A stretch of DNA of 64,000 nt from Casuarina equisetifolia (taxonomy: Eukaryota > Streptophyta > Magnoliopsida > Fagales > Casuarinaceae), in the NCBI GenBank assembly GCA_028551475.1, contig CM052359.1, positions 15,749,583 through 15,813,582 on the forward strand, read 5' to 3'. Under the pieces are notes generated by a model. The model saw only the letters and a list, made by a program, of their open reading frames with translations. It made no database searches and had not been told where the DNA came from. The translations under genes and the position numbers were made by a program. Below are positions 23,520 through 35,928 of the stretch, in pieces; positions within the stretch are counted from its first letter, which is position 1, and each line of letters starts with the position of its first letter.

Positions 23520-25193
23520 TGATAACTCTATATTTTATAGAGTTATTAATAGTATTTTAGGTAATATTTAATATAGTTTTTATTAAATTATATTTGTATT
23601 TAATGATAATTATGTATATTTTGTTATTTTACGCAGCAAACTCAAAATTGAAGAAAAAGAAGAAAAAGAAGTAGAAAACCATGAAAAAGGAATAGAAAAG
23701 AAAACAAAGAGAACAAGGGTAAGCACGTGGAAGCCATGTGAGGAAAGAGAGAAGAAGAATGGAAAGAAAACGTGGGACCTTATGTTGAATAATTAAGGAA
23801 GGAGCGTGACTTCACGTGAATTATGCAAAAAGAAGTCAAATAAAAGAAGCTAGTGGAAAACACGTGGGACCGCAGGAGAGAAAAAGAGGCCAATTAACAA
23901 AACAAAACCGGGGAGGCAGCTTTTATCTGGGGGGGAGACCGAAGACACAGAGAGAGAAGAGACCGAGAGCTAGAAGGAGAGAAGGCCAAAGCATCAGTGG
24001 CTTCTCCCTCGCTGGAAAATCAGAATCCACGCGCGACAACGCGGGACTTTATGACGTCGGACGGAAATGCGAACGCCGACCGTACGCACGTTCTTTTCCG
24101 GCGAGGGAGTTTCATATTATTAAGACATTCTCTTCCCCTTTCTAGCCATATTTTGTGTGTTTTCCGACGAGGGGAGACCAGATCTGCAATCTACGTATTC
24201 CGATCTATCTTCCCTGAAGTTTCTGTGATGACCAGCAGCGGACGGCGGCGGCGCATGGTGGCCGGAGGGCGGCACGTGGTGGTCGGAGGGTGGCGCGTGT
24301 CACCGGAGCGTGTCAGCGCATGCGAAAACGTGTGAGGGCACGTCTCGGCTCGTTTTTCTTCTGTTTTTCAAATAGATTCTTCTTCTCCCCTTGATGTGTA
24401 GATTTGTGCAATCCTTTTGTGATTTGAAGACATTTTTGGTGACAGCTTAATTGTTTTTAAATTCCAGAATGTTTTGTTCACGTTTCTGCACTGTTCTTGT
24501 TTGTGTAAATATGTTATTTTAATTTATTGTGTTAGAGCTACGATGGAATTTGATTATGATGTATGAATGATGAGATTGTTTGTGCTTTGTGAGGTATTTT
24601 AGGAATGTGAAGTTGCATGTTACTGATTTTAATGCATTTAGGTGATTAGTTACCACTTAAATGATCTGATTTGCATATTTGAGTTCGAACGACGACGATA
24701 TGCAGTTGCTTCATGTAATATGCAACCATAGATTAATATGGATAGAAATATACCATATGATTTGTGTGACTTTAGGTGCAAACTGGAATATTCACATATC
24801 TTAATGCACTTAGTTCATTTAATTCATATGTAGACATACAGTGAGTTAATGAATTAAGTAGGTTCGTTACACCTAGACATAGGGTAGTGAATAAATTAAG
24901 AAATTTTGCCATCATATGAATAGAATCAATCTTGCAAGCATAAATGATCAACATTTGTACTGAGCAATTAGGTGAAATCAGAAGCTCTAGCACATTTCGT
25001 TTATTAAGTTTAGATTAAATTTAGTTATTAAATTCATGTTTTACTATTTTTGTTGGCTAGATAAACTCTAGGATCTATTCACCATTAGTAATTAATTAGT
25101 TTAGTAAACACCAGTTTTCGTGGGATGATATCTGTACTTATCATTATATTACTTGTTCGACATGTACACTTGCATGTAGAATTTCACCGAACA
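23520..25193 (+). repeat. Solo LTR of the TGATAAC family, copy S3
   Basis: It runs from TGATAACTCTA to TTTCACCGAACA and is flanked by perfect CTTAT duplications at 23515-23519 and 25194-25198. At 1674 bp it is about 420 bp longer than S1 and S4; the extra length lies in a purine-rich, G-box-rich first half. The second half matches S4 and S1. A 73-codon antisense ORF (24772-24993) is shared with the other copies. The 109- and 112-codon plus-strand ORFs at 23816-24335 overlap in different frames and have no recognisable domain. Confidence 0.92.
23700..24345 (+). promoter_or_regulatory. G-box-rich, GC-richer segment in solo LTR S3
   Basis: CACGTG occurs at 23724-23729, 23813-23818, 23861-23866 and 24273-24278, with further ACGTG cores and TGACGTC at about 24050. 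In plants these are binding motifs for bZIP and bHLH factors in light and abscisic-acid responses. Placement in the first half of an LTR fits a promoter region (U3). That they act here is inference. Confidence 0.5.
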
Positions 25194-25198
25194 CTTAT

Positions 25199-25513
25199 CT
25201 AGCCATTCATGAGGATCTTAACCATCAAACTTTAGAAAATCAACTCAAGGAAACCAAGAATGGGAGTTATGTACCTTAGAACTAGCATTTTCACAATGTT
25301 GGAGATTTTCAAAACATCCTCCTTGAAAATTTAAGCTAGAATTGTCCTTTGTGGGTGGCGAACACAATAGCTCTAGTGGTGGCTAACCACCTCTTTTGGT
25401 AGAATGACTACCACGGCCTTTAGAATTGTGCCTCCAATCATGCCTAGAGGTTATATCAACTAAAACATTAATGTTGGTGGCTAGATCTTCATTAGCAAGT
25501 GAGTTATTGGTAA
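25199..25513 (-). pseudogene. Element H gag remnant, N-terminal side
   Basis: Short minus-strand pieces continue the decayed gag of H between the two solo LTRs. There is no ORF of useful length. The assignment rests mainly on position and strand, since the two solo LTRs are each a clean insertion. Confidence 0.45.
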
Positions 25514-25518
25514 GCCAC

Positions 25519-26770
25519 TGATAACTCTATTTTTATAGAGTTATTTTATCTATTTTTTAGGCAATAAATAATACAATGCTTATGAGAAAATATTTGAACT
25601 CCTCTTATTTATTTAAATTTGTCTTGTTTTTGTAGCACAATGAGGCAAGGAGAAAAGGGATGAACATGGAGAACCTAATGCTTATTGTGTGGCAAAATTG
25701 TAATATCAAGATCAAGAGAGTCAAGATGGGCTTGGGCTTTGGATAATTGTTATTAGATTTTCTATTTAAATAGAAAACCCAATCATGTTAGGAATTCAAG
25801 TCTCAATTAATTTAGGAGTTCAAAACTCAATTATTTTAGGTCTGTAAAACCCAATTGTTTTAGGTCTCTAAAACCCAATTCTACTAGGATAGGAGATAGG
25901 TCTAAACTTAAACTCTATTTAAGAGAAGAGAAGAGGCAAAAGAAAAGAGGAGGAAATTGAGCACAACTCAAGAAAGAAGCCAAGAATTCAAGGTTTTCTT
26001 GAAGAGAAGACAAAAAGGGTGACAGACTTCTTGTTCTTGGATTCAAGATGCCTTCTTTATTTCTTATTACCATTCTTTCTCATTATTTCTTTATGTTTTA
26101 GTTTATTTTTGTTAGAGCTACGATGTAACCTAATTATGATGGTATGAATCTTATGATTATTATGTTTTGCAAGATATTTTATTTATGTGAAGTTACATGT
26201 TACGGAGTTTAATGCTTTTAGGTGATTAGCTACCACTTAGATGACTTGATTTGCATGTTAAAGAGCGACAGGAAATAGCATGCAGTTGCTTCTTGTAATA
26301 TGTAACCATAAATTAAATATGGATAGACATATACCATATTGTTTGTGTGACTTTTGGTGTAAACTGGGAATATTCATAGATCCTAATGCATTTGGTTTGT
26401 TTCAATTCACATATAGAGATATAGTGAATTAATGAACTAAGTAGGTTTGCTATACCTAGACATAGGATAGTAAATAAATTAGGAAATTTCGCCATCACAT
26501 AGATATTATCTCTCTTGCAAGCATAAATAATCAATATTAGTACATAGTAATTATGGTGAAATCGGATGCTCTAACATATTTCTTGCATTAAGTTTTCTTA
26601 GACTTAGTTAATCTATTATCCATCAATTTGGTTTGCTAAATAAATTCTAGGAGTTATTCACCGTTAGTAATTAGTTGGTCTAGTAATCACCAATCTCTGT
26701 GGGACGATATCTTTCTTATCATTATATTACTTGTTCGACATGTTCACTTGCATTTAGATTTCACCGAACA
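25519..26770 (+). repeat. Solo LTR of the TGATAAC family, copy S4
   Basis: This 1252-bp LTR runs from TGATAACTCTA to TTTCACCGAACA, with perfect GCCAC duplications at 25514-25518 and 26771-26775. The start is a hairpin-capable inverted repeat (AACTCTAT / ATAGAGTT). A TATTTAA box near 25916 is a candidate TATA element. A 73-codon antisense ORF (26313-26534) resembles those in S1 and S3. Confidence 0.95.
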
Positions 26771-26777
26771 GCCACTT

Positions 26778-28340
26778 TGTTGGGTTTTATGGCTTAACAA
26801 GAAGAGGGCGAAGGGGTTGAATTGATTAAGCTAAGACTTGACAATCACATTTTTTGTTCTCCAAAAATGTTCTAGGTGTTCATGCAAATCATACAAATGA
26901 AGCAAGCATACATCAAGCAAATTCTAAGCAAGTAACATATTAATTTGCAATAAGACAACAAGTTATTATCAAATAGTTGACAAACTATTCAGCCTATAAA
27001 ACAATAGGCTAATATCAAGTAAATGATAAGGCAATTAGCAACAAACAACAAGTAATATCCCAATCAATAGAAGGAAAAAAAACACTAGATTTACCACAAT
27101 GGTTCGGCACTCAATCCTTAAGTCCTACGTCCACCCTCTTCTCCTTCAATCTAACTTATTGAAGTCTCCTTTACTCAAACTAGATTAGGAGAAAACATTC
27201 TCCCTAATCCAACCAATTCCTCCTCAAAGGAATTTCCAAGTTCAAATACAATATAAGGTTGATCAACCTTAGTTCAATAGCAAATCCTTTAAAGATGTAA
27301 AGATAATGAGGGATAATGCTAATATAAAAGCTTATACTAGATATTGAATGTAATGATAAGCTCTAATCACAAAACCCCCAAATATTTTCAAGTTAGGGTT
27401 TCAGATTTACAAATCAATTTATGTGCAAATGATAATATATATTCAATTAGCATATAAACAGAGATATATCACAAAGAATAATCACACAAAAGTGATATTA
27501 AGTTGAGTATTAAAGATATCACCAAAGCTTCTTCACAGTGAACAGAGGATTAGCGCAAGCATGACTTTTCTTGAATAATAACTTAAAGATTTTCAGAAAA
27601 TTGTCTCTTTTAATCATAGAATGGCTTTCTCTTATATATGATATGAAATTAAAGAGCCAAATCATGATTTCTGCCATACCCATCAATTCATAGGCTTTTC
27701 GTCATTGAGAGGGTGTAGCTTGTACCTTTTTGAGTTCCACATCAGCTTCTTCATCAAACCAAGCTTCAGATTCTGACATTTGATTAAAAACTTATGCAAA
27801 TATTCCTATTGGAGGAGTGGGGATACAACTGTGGGGAGAGAGACAAAAAGATGTGTCGTTATTTTGAATAGAAGCTAGGGCTTATAAGGTGATTGAGACA
27901 CTTAAGTGTGCCTTATGGATTGAATGGTAGTGTTTAACCAAGTAAGGGCTCCGACATATATAAACTTAGGTTAGGCTTCTTAATTCAAGCCAAACTTCAT
28001 AATATTAGAACACAAGCCAAGCTTTCACAAGATCAGAACATAAGCCAGACTTCACAAGATCAAAACACGAGCCAAACTTCATATATGTTCATAACAAAGG
28101 CCAAGCTTATTGTATAAAAGAGTAGAGCACCAAAAGCTCTTAATAGATTACCATGAATAAGTAAGTCGTGAACAAGTAAAGTGAGCCATGATTTGCTCTA
28201 AGAAACTCTTAGTAACTTAGCTAGAGTTCATCATAAAGTACCTTCATCTAAACAAAAGCAAGTATTATATTTCTCAAATATGATAAATTATATATATATA
28301 TATATTAATGTCATTTAAATAAGGCATTTCTCAAAGACAT
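26778..28340 (-). repeat. Left LTR-like region of D
   Basis: It begins TGTTGGGTTTTATGGC, the complement of the common LTR end. It extends to about 28340 before the region next to RNase H. The usual inner end with a purine tract was not recognised. It includes a (TA)n run at 28289-28305. Confidence 0.65.
27986..28110. repeat. Imperfect ~28-bp tandem repeat in the left LTR of D
   Basis: Four to five units share AAGCCAAACTTCACAAGATC with variation. A different tandem array built on AAGCC-AATAT lies at the corresponding place in the right LTR. Confidence 0.7.
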
Positions 28341-28532
28341 TATATGATGATATTTTTGGGTAGAAATAAAGTTGCTACCCCTCAAACTGAGCAATTTGTG
28401 TAACAATAAAAGAGCATAGAAATGACAGTAATAAAGAATTCAAATATTTTCAAGGACTAACATTCCAAGCTCTCTTCTAAGAGCATAAAACCTTTATTTA
28501 GATAAAGGTCTGGTTAGGATATTAGCAATTTT

Positions 28533-28916
28533 CTAATCAGTACTCACAAATTCAATCACAACATCTCTTTTTTGAACATGATCTCTAATGAAATGATGTC
28601 TAATTTCTATGTGTTTAGTTTTAAAGTACTGGATAGGATTCTTAGTGAGATTAATTGCACTGGTGTTGTCACATTTTAATGGAACTTTCTGTAATATGCC
28701 ATAATCCTCTAATTGTTGTTTCATCCATAAGATTTGACCATAACTACTAGTACCAGCTATATATTTGGCTTCAATGGAGGAAAGAGCTACATAATTTTGT
28801 TTCTTGGCGTGCCAAGAAATAAGCATGTTTTTGAGATAGTGACATCCACCACTTGTACTCTTCCTATCTAATTTGCAACCAACATAATCTGAATCACGAA
28901 AGGTATGCAAGTTCAA
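28533..28916 (-). pseudogene. Element D RNase H
   Basis: The 127-aa ORF contains DSDYVGCKLDRKSTSGGCHY, the ALSSIEAKYIA block, LKCDNTSAINLTKNP and TKHIEIRHHFIRDHV. These are the copia RNase H motifs in order, ending just before the 3' side of the element. Confidence 0.9.
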
Positions 28917-29057
28917 AGTTATATCTTTAGGATACTAGATTCCTAAGGAAATTGTGTCTCTAAGATATCTAAAGATTCTTTTAACACTGACTAGGTGTTA
29001 TTCTTTAGGATTGGATTGATACCTAGCACACAAACATACACTAAACATAATATCTGG

Positions 29058-29726
29058 TCAAGATGCAATCAAATATAGCAAAGAACCAATCATTCCACGA
29101 TAGGATTTAGTGTCTACACTAATTTCATTTTCATCATTGGATAGTGATAAAGAAGTGCTTATAAGTGTATTCATTTGTTTAGAGTCATGCATCTTATATT
29201 TCTTAAGCAATTCATTTGTGTATTTTGTTTGACTTATAAAGGTTCCTTTGTTTGTTTGTTTGTTTGATTTGCAACCCAAGAAAGTATGTTAACTTACCCA
29301 TCATGCTCATCTCAAGTTCACTTTGCATGCATGCATGCATGCAGCAAATTCTTCACATAGTGTAGAATTTGTAAAACCAAACAAAATGTCATCAACATAT
29401 ATTTGAACAATTAAAATTTTTTTTTCTTTGTTCATTATAAATAAAGTGTTGTCCACTTTCCCTTTTCTAAAACCATTATCAATCAAGAAAGAGCTTAGTT
29501 TATCAAACCATGCCTGTGGAGCTTGTTTCAAACCATATAAAGTTTTTGACAATTTAAAAACATGATTTGAATGAATCAAATCTTCAAATTCAAGTGGTTG
29601 TTCAACATATACCTTTTCTTTTACAATACCATTCAAAAATGCACTCTTGACATCCTTTTGAAATAAGGTAAAGTTCATACAGCAAGCAAAGGCAAGTAAG
29701 ATCCTAATTACTTCTAACCTAGCCAC
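29058..29726 (-). pseudogene. Element D reverse transcriptase parts
   Basis: Two ORFs (29307-29726 and 29058-29279) cover this region. The first holds [24 protein letters not shown] and the catalytic YVDD. The second holds the FISQTKYTNELLKKYKM and MIGSLLYL blocks between reverse transcriptase and RNase H. A short ATGC tandem run lies between them. They are separate fossil parts of one broken element; the upstream start of the domain continues to about 29990. Confidence 0.9.
29324..29343. repeat. (ATGC)n microsatellite in D
   Basis: About five GCAT units in tandem within the reverse transcriptase region. Elements E and I have shorter runs at the matching place. Confidence 0.8.
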
Positions 29727-30771
29727 TGGTGTAAATGTTTCATCATAGTCAATTCCTTCTTCTTGACTATATCCTTGTGCTACTAATCTAGCCTTATTTC
29801 TAGTGATAGTACCATTTTCATCTAGTTTATTTTTGAATACCTATTTTGTGCCTATAATCAGATAATCATTTGGTCTATGAACTAGATTTCAAACGTTGCT
29901 TCTTTCAAACTAGTTTAATTCTTCTTGCATAGCAAGGAACCAATTTTCATCTTCAAGAGCCTCATCTACTTTCTTTGGCTCTACTTGAGATAGAAAGGCT
30001 TGATGTTCACGTGTTATGAACCCGAGACCTTGTGCTTACTCTAACATTGGGATTTCCTATGATGTGATCTTGATTTACTTCATTTCTTACTCTAGGAAAG
30101 GAAGGTTCCCTAGTTTAAGACCCCCTGTCAACTTCAGCCCTCTTTGGAACACTCTTAGTTCCACTATTCTCTTCAATTTCTAGAATATTGTGACAATCAT
30201 CCTCAAACTTAACATAATTAACTCTTCTACAACTAAAGTTTGTTTATTAGACACTCTATATGCCTTACTTGTATGAGAATATCCAAGAAATATTGCTTCA
30301 TCACTTTTGGAATCAAATTTCCCAAGTGATTCTTTTCCATGATTTAAAACAAAACATTTACTACCGAAAACATGAAAATATGAAATGTTTGGTTTTCTTT
30401 CAAAGAATAATTCAAAAGGTGTCTTTCTCAGAATCAGTCTTAATAGAGCACGATTTGAAATATAGTAAGCTATATTTATAGCTTTTCCTCAAAAATGTTT
30501 AGGAAGGTTATATTCACATATCATGGTCCTGGCCATTTCTTGAAGAATTCTATTTTCCTCTCAATAACACCATTTTGTCAAGGTGTTCTAGGAGCTGAAA
30601 AGTTGTGTGAAATGCCATTTTCTAAGCAAAATTTTTCAAAAAGTTGGTTTTCAAACTCACCACCATGATCAGTTCTTATTTTTGTGATTGAAAGATCTTT
30701 TTCATTTTGAACCATTTTACAAAATTTGGAAACTTCTTAAATGCCTCATCCTTTCTAGTAACTAGATATGT

Positions 30772-31089
30772 TCATGTGAATCTAGAATAATCATCTATAA
30801 TGACTAAGGCATAATATTTACCATTTAGTGTTGCTATTCTCATAGGACTAAAAAGGTCCATGTGTAGTATCTCTAATGGTCTAGATGTACTCATCACAAG
30901 CTTTGATTTGAAGCTATTTTGTGTATATTTACCCTTAATGCATGCTTCACATATTCTATCATTGTTAAACTCTAAAGATGGAAGACCTTTTACTAGGTTA
31001 TATTTACACAATTTTTCTATTAACCCTAAACCCGCATGTCCTAGCTTTCTATGCCACAACCAAGCATGAACATTTTTATTTACAACCAA
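30772..31089 (-). pseudogene. Element D pre-integrase block and integrase core
   Basis: The 105-aa ORF contains WLWHRKLGHAGLGLIEKL and ICEACIKGK, which form the His-His-Cys-Cys zinc site, then LEILHMDLFSPM and YALVIIDDYSRFT with the first two catalytic Asp residues. Related fragments continue left toward 30000. Confidence 0.9.
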
Positions 31090-31238
31090 GCATGTTTATT
31101 CAACATTCAATTTACTTAAATCAAGCACATAGATGTTGTCTTTTCTATTTCCAATGATCTTCATTTTATGTTTAGCATGCTCAACAAGACAATTTTCTTT
31201 TCCAAATTTTATCTTGAATCCTTTATCACCTAGTTGAC

Positions 31239-31472
31239 TTATGCTAAGTAGATTAAATTTAGCTCATCTACAAGCAAAACCTTAGATAAAAGTAGGGTAT
31301 TAGGATTACCTATTGTTCCCATTCCTTTTATTCTTCCTTTGGAATTATCTCCAAAAGACACTGTAGCTCCATTTTTCAACTCAAGTGTTAAGAAGAGCTC
31401 TTTCATCCCAGTCATATGTTGAGAGTAGCCATTATCCAAAATCCATATATTTTTGAGCTTTTTGTTTTTCAC
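31239..31472 (-). pseudogene. Element D protease region
   Basis: The 77-aa ORF opens with the protease core region (IWILDNGYSQHMTG, aligned to WILDSGCSRHMTG of the relatives) and continues with FGDNSKGRIKGMGTIG. It lies between gag and the pre-integrase block, as in copia. Confidence 0.8.
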
Positions 31473-31699
31473 TTGTGCAAATAACCTGTAGAAACAAATT
31501 TGATCGTTGAAGTGCTAGGTACCCTTTTTATTTTGGGTCCATGAATGTTAGTTTGACTTAGATTTTTGTCATTCTTAGACAATCAAAGTTTCTTTACTTT
31601 GTAAGCCTAAGTCTTACGGGACATTTATCAAAACTATGACCAATATAATTGCAAAAAGAACATTTATCATTATGCAATGAAATTGAACATTCTTTTTCT

Positions 31700-33333
31700 T
31701 TAAAAAAAATGAGTAAATAATTTTGGTTTGTCATTTAATTTATATCCTAGTCCCGCTCTATCATGTATACCTCTTTGAGAATTTAAAATCTTATCTAACA
31801 TGCCACTACCCTTTGTGAATTTCTTTAGCATCAGATTAGTTGCATCAAGTTTTGACTTCAACTCATCATTTTCCTTTTTTAGCTTAAGGACTCTACTTTT
31901 AAGATTTTCAACATACACATGTGAGTTATTTTCATCATGTAATTCAACATCAGAACATGCATTGATATCATAAAAAGTTTTTGTTTCTATGTTCATATTT
32001 TTAGATTTATTTTGTTTCTCATACATGTCACTCATACAAGCATCATACTTCATATATGCATTAGCAGAAATACTGATGTTATCATGTATCGAAATTGAAG
32101 TATTTTTGCTTTCAGCTTCATCTTTACATATCATAGTTTCTATGCTTTGTTTATTATGTACATTAGTTAAAACATTTTGATTACCATGTATAGAAGTCAT
32201 CATTTTCTGTTTTTCAGATTTAATTTTTGCTTTTAACTTTTTGTACTTATCTTTTAGTTTGTTTGCATACTCAACTAGATCAGAAAATGCATTTTCTAAA
32301 CTGGTGTTTATATGAAGAAACAGTTCAAAATCATTTACCTCACTATTGCCTTCCTTCAGAGTTGTTGTTGCAGTTAGACACAGATGTGCAACTTCTTCTT
32401 GAGTTTCTTCATCATATGAGTTCTCATCATCCCAAGCAGCAATCATAGCTTTCTTTTTATTCCTGCTATTCCATTTCTTGATCACCGGACAATAAATCTT
32501 GATGTGTCCTGGTTTTTTACATTCATAGCGTATATTTTCCCTAAGTTCATTTGATTCTTTTCTCCTTGACCTATATTTTTGTTTAATCCTCTTCTTAGAA
32601 ATTTTTTAAATCTTTTAGCTATAAAAGCTACTTCATCATTTTTAGATTCCTCCTCTTCAACCTTTTCAACTTCCACTTTAAGTGCAAGTGATCTTTTGTT
32701 TTCTTTCTCTTTCTTTCTTCTCATAAGTTGCATTTCATAAGTTTTAAAAGAGCCTAGCAAGTTATCTAAGGTCAGTACATCTAGGTCATGAGCCTCTTCT
32801 ATGGCCATCTTCTTAGGATCCCAACTTTTGGGTAAGGATACTAACATCTTTCTTACCATCTCCTTATTTGTGTAGGTTTTACCTTACAACTTAAGTTCAA
32901 AGATGATCTCGATGAATCTACCAAACATGTCACTAATAGTTTCAGAATCTTTCATAACAAACAATTCATAGCCATGTGTAAGCATAATGACTTTAGAGGA
33001 CTTTACTTTTTTGGTTCCCTCATAGATGATTTCTAATTTATCCCAAATCTCTTTACCAATGAGGCAAAAGGACACTTTATTAAATTCATGTGCTCTAAGA
33101 CCACTATAGATCATATTCATGGACTTAGCATTTAACGCTATTATTTTAGCTTCATTTTTTGCCCACTCATCAGTCACGGCTAATGTAATACCCTTCTTGA
33201 TTACTTGCCAAGCTTCTAGATCTTGGCTTATTACAAAGACTTGCATTAATTGTTTCCAATGCCTAAAATTAATGCCATCAAACAGAGGAGGTTTATTAAA
33301 CCCCATAACAGTTAAACCTTTATCAAAAGCCAT
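31700..33333 (-). pseudogene. Element D gag parts
   Basis: Three ORFs (32884-33333, 32482-32859, 31700-32485) together cover Gag. The first carries PPLFDGINFRHWKQLM and SMNMIYSGLRAHEFNKVS. The second carries SWDPKKMAIEEAHDL and the basic run before the first zinc knuckle. The third is a long coiled coil ending in MLDKILNSQRGIHDRAGLGY. They are listed as separate parts of a broken gene. Confidence 0.85.
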
Positions 33334-33376
33334 AGTATGGATCTACTTTAGGATGTTAATCCTTTTAATCAGAGAA

Positions 33377-33394
33377 CCTAACTCTGATACGAAT
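33377..33394 (-). other. Primer-binding site of element D
   Basis: On the minus strand the bases after the LTR read AT then TCGTATCAGAGTTAGG, close to the initiator tRNA-Met site. Confidence 0.7.
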
Positions 33395-34329
33395 TGTTGG
33401 GTTTTATGGCTTAACAAGAAAGGGGGTTGAATTGTTATACCCAACGATTAAAAAAAAAACTATTATGATAACAAATGCTCAATTCAATATGCTGGACAAA
33501 TAACACAAATAATATCAATATAAATTAGATAGATTTCAAACATATGATGCTTTACTTCCAAGTCAAACAATACATTATCAAGAATATAATCACACTTATA
33601 TGTTTCAAATATTCTAATGGGTTAGGAACAGATAATTGACAAATTATGAGGCAGCAAATATTATAAGAAGGTTAGATCATTAGTAAGCAAAGAGATTGAC
33701 ACTAAATTTACCATGGTGGTTCGGCACTCACACCTTGAGTCCTACGTCCACCTTCTTTTCCTTTAATCAAACCGAATGAAGTCTCCTTTACTCAACCAAG
33801 TTAGGAGAAAACGTTCTCCCTAACTCAAACAACTCCTCTTCAAGGAATTTCTTGTACAAGTTATGTAATATGATCAAAATATCATAAATCAATTACAAAT
33901 CCCAAATAATATGACAAGTTGAGGGATTCTGTAACCTATAGGAGCTTATTTGATATAATTATAATAATTCTTAGCTCCTATCATGAAAAACCTAAATTGA
34001 AATAAATTAGGGTTTCATATTCCTTTCAATGCTTATGTACAATAAGTATTTTTAATGAAATCAGCATATAAACAGAGTTATACAAGATCCATTCAATTAT
34101 ATAAACAAATGAATAAGTATTTAATCATAATATCACTATAGGCTTGAACTTCACTGAAAGTCATAAAGATTGAATGATTAAAAGATGAACTTAACAACAG
34201 AATCTTCACTCAAAGAGAACTTCATATTGTTGTAAATGTCAAACCCTTCTCCATAGAATAGCTCTTCTTAAATAGAAAAATTAAAGCTAAGGTTTTGGAC
34301 ATTTCAAACCTCAATGATGAAGCTATCTT

Positions 34330-35928
34330 TGTTAGGTTTTATGGCTTAACAAGAAGGGGGGTTGAATTGTTCTTGTACCAAAATATTTTTCTCAAAAAAT
34401 TTAATCAATTATTTTAGTAGTTTATATGATAATATGCTATCAAATAAAAATATTTAATAAAATAGAAAGTAAAAGAATCAACACCCAATTTACCACGGTG
34501 GTTTGGCATTCTATCTTAGAGTCCTACGCCACCCTCTTCTCCTTCAATCCAACCGAATGAAGTCACCTTTACTCAATATGATTAAGAGAATACGTTCTCC
34601 CTAATCCAAATAATTCCTTCTCAAAGGAATTATCAAGTCCGAATACAAATAATGATCAAAAGATCATATACAATAGCAAATCCCCAAATAATATCTTAGT
34701 TTATGGGATATTGCTGATCAGAGGAGCTATTCAAACAAATATATCAAGATACAAAGCTCCTATCACGAAATCCCCAATTTAGAGAAATTAGAGTTTCAGA
34801 TTTTCCTCAAGATTTATGTGTAGAAAATGTTTATAAGTGAAATCAACACATAAATAATGTTATACAAGCTATGATTGAGGATATAATCAAAGATTAAACT
34901 GTATAGTCGAATATAACCGAATGCTTATGAACCTCCGAATGCTTATGAACCACCGAATGATGAAAAATCTTGAATCAGATGGTAAGCAAGCTTAGTAGAT
35001 TATCTTCACAAAGAGAATGCTTTAAATAAATGTAAATCATCAAGAGAAAACCTTCACATACACATCTCTTTTAAATAGAAGCAGATCTAGGGTTTTCTTT
35101 TTAAATCAAACCTAAACCATAGCCTTCTTCCCGTTAGGAATAGTAGGCTATCCATCAAACCAGCCTCATTTCAATCTTTTGATTCAAAATTTGACTATTC
35201 TGACAGCCCGTCACCTCTAGATTCATCCCATTGGAGTTTCAGCACTTAAGAGAAGTGAAGGCAACGTCGGGGAGGAATGAAGTGGCTAGGGCATAACCCA
35301 TCGAAGAATAAGCATCTCTTATGTGCCCTTAAGTGAGACGACGTCATAGCCAACAAGCATATCAAGGAAGCCTTTAATGTGATCAAGACACCATCGTAAC
35401 AAGAAGCCTCTGATTACGATCAAGATGACACCATAATAGGAATGGGATCAAGCAGGCTGACGTGAACTTAGGCCGCACCTATATTCTTACAATCCAGCAG
35501 CAAAAGTCCAGTACAGGAAGAATATATTTAACATGTATATCCGGTCCAATATCAATACATTTATAATGTATTGCATATATTGAATTTGAGCTAATATGTT
35601 GTTCCTACAATTTCACCAAACCAAGTATCATATTCCTTAAAATAAATTATATTCAAGTATATTTTATATTTCTTGAAGAATTATTTAAATAATCAATTTA
35701 TTCAATTTATCAACATTTATTTGAATATATGTCACAAAGACTTTAAGTATATATTTTATGAGGAAATGTAGGAACCCGGTTACTTTATAATATCATTAAT
35801 TGATATTATAATTTGCACACCTTTTACTTCCTATAGTTTTTCTTTTTGCACATTTAGAAAAACATAACTTGAAAATTGATATTTACCAAAAAATATTTTC
35901 AGTCACAACAAAACCCTATTTTCCAACA
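34330..35928 (-). repeat. 3' LTR of element E
   Basis: This 1599-bp LTR runs from TGTTAGGTTTTATGGC to TTTTCCAACA. It is followed by ATCTCCCCCTTTTTT, the complement of the polypurine tract. The conserved palindrome is at 35785-35811, 117 bp from the outer end of U3. Confidence 0.93.

Larger units (their letters stand above)
19005..26777 (-). mobile_element. Ty3/gypsy remnant H, chromovirus-like, split by two solo LTRs
   Basis: Reading on the minus strand from right to left gives gag (25199-25513 and 22760-23519), protease region, reverse transcriptase, RNase H, integrase and a chromodomain-like tail. This is the gypsy order (integrase last). Solo LTRs S3 and S4 interrupt the gag end, each with a 5-bp target duplication. 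Its right end is lost at the boundary with D (26778). It is broken, with many breaks. Confidence 0.85.

Noticed and set aside
23816-24335. Two overlapping plus-strand ORFs (109 and 112 codons) in a GC-richer stretch, a possible host exon
   Set aside because: They overlap in different frames inside a solo LTR with exact target duplications, show no domain, and reflect base composition.
17757-28305. (TA)n and (ATGC)n runs as possible functional elements or CRISPR-like repeats
   Set aside because: They are ordinary microsatellites; no regularly spaced repeats with unique spacers exist in the window.
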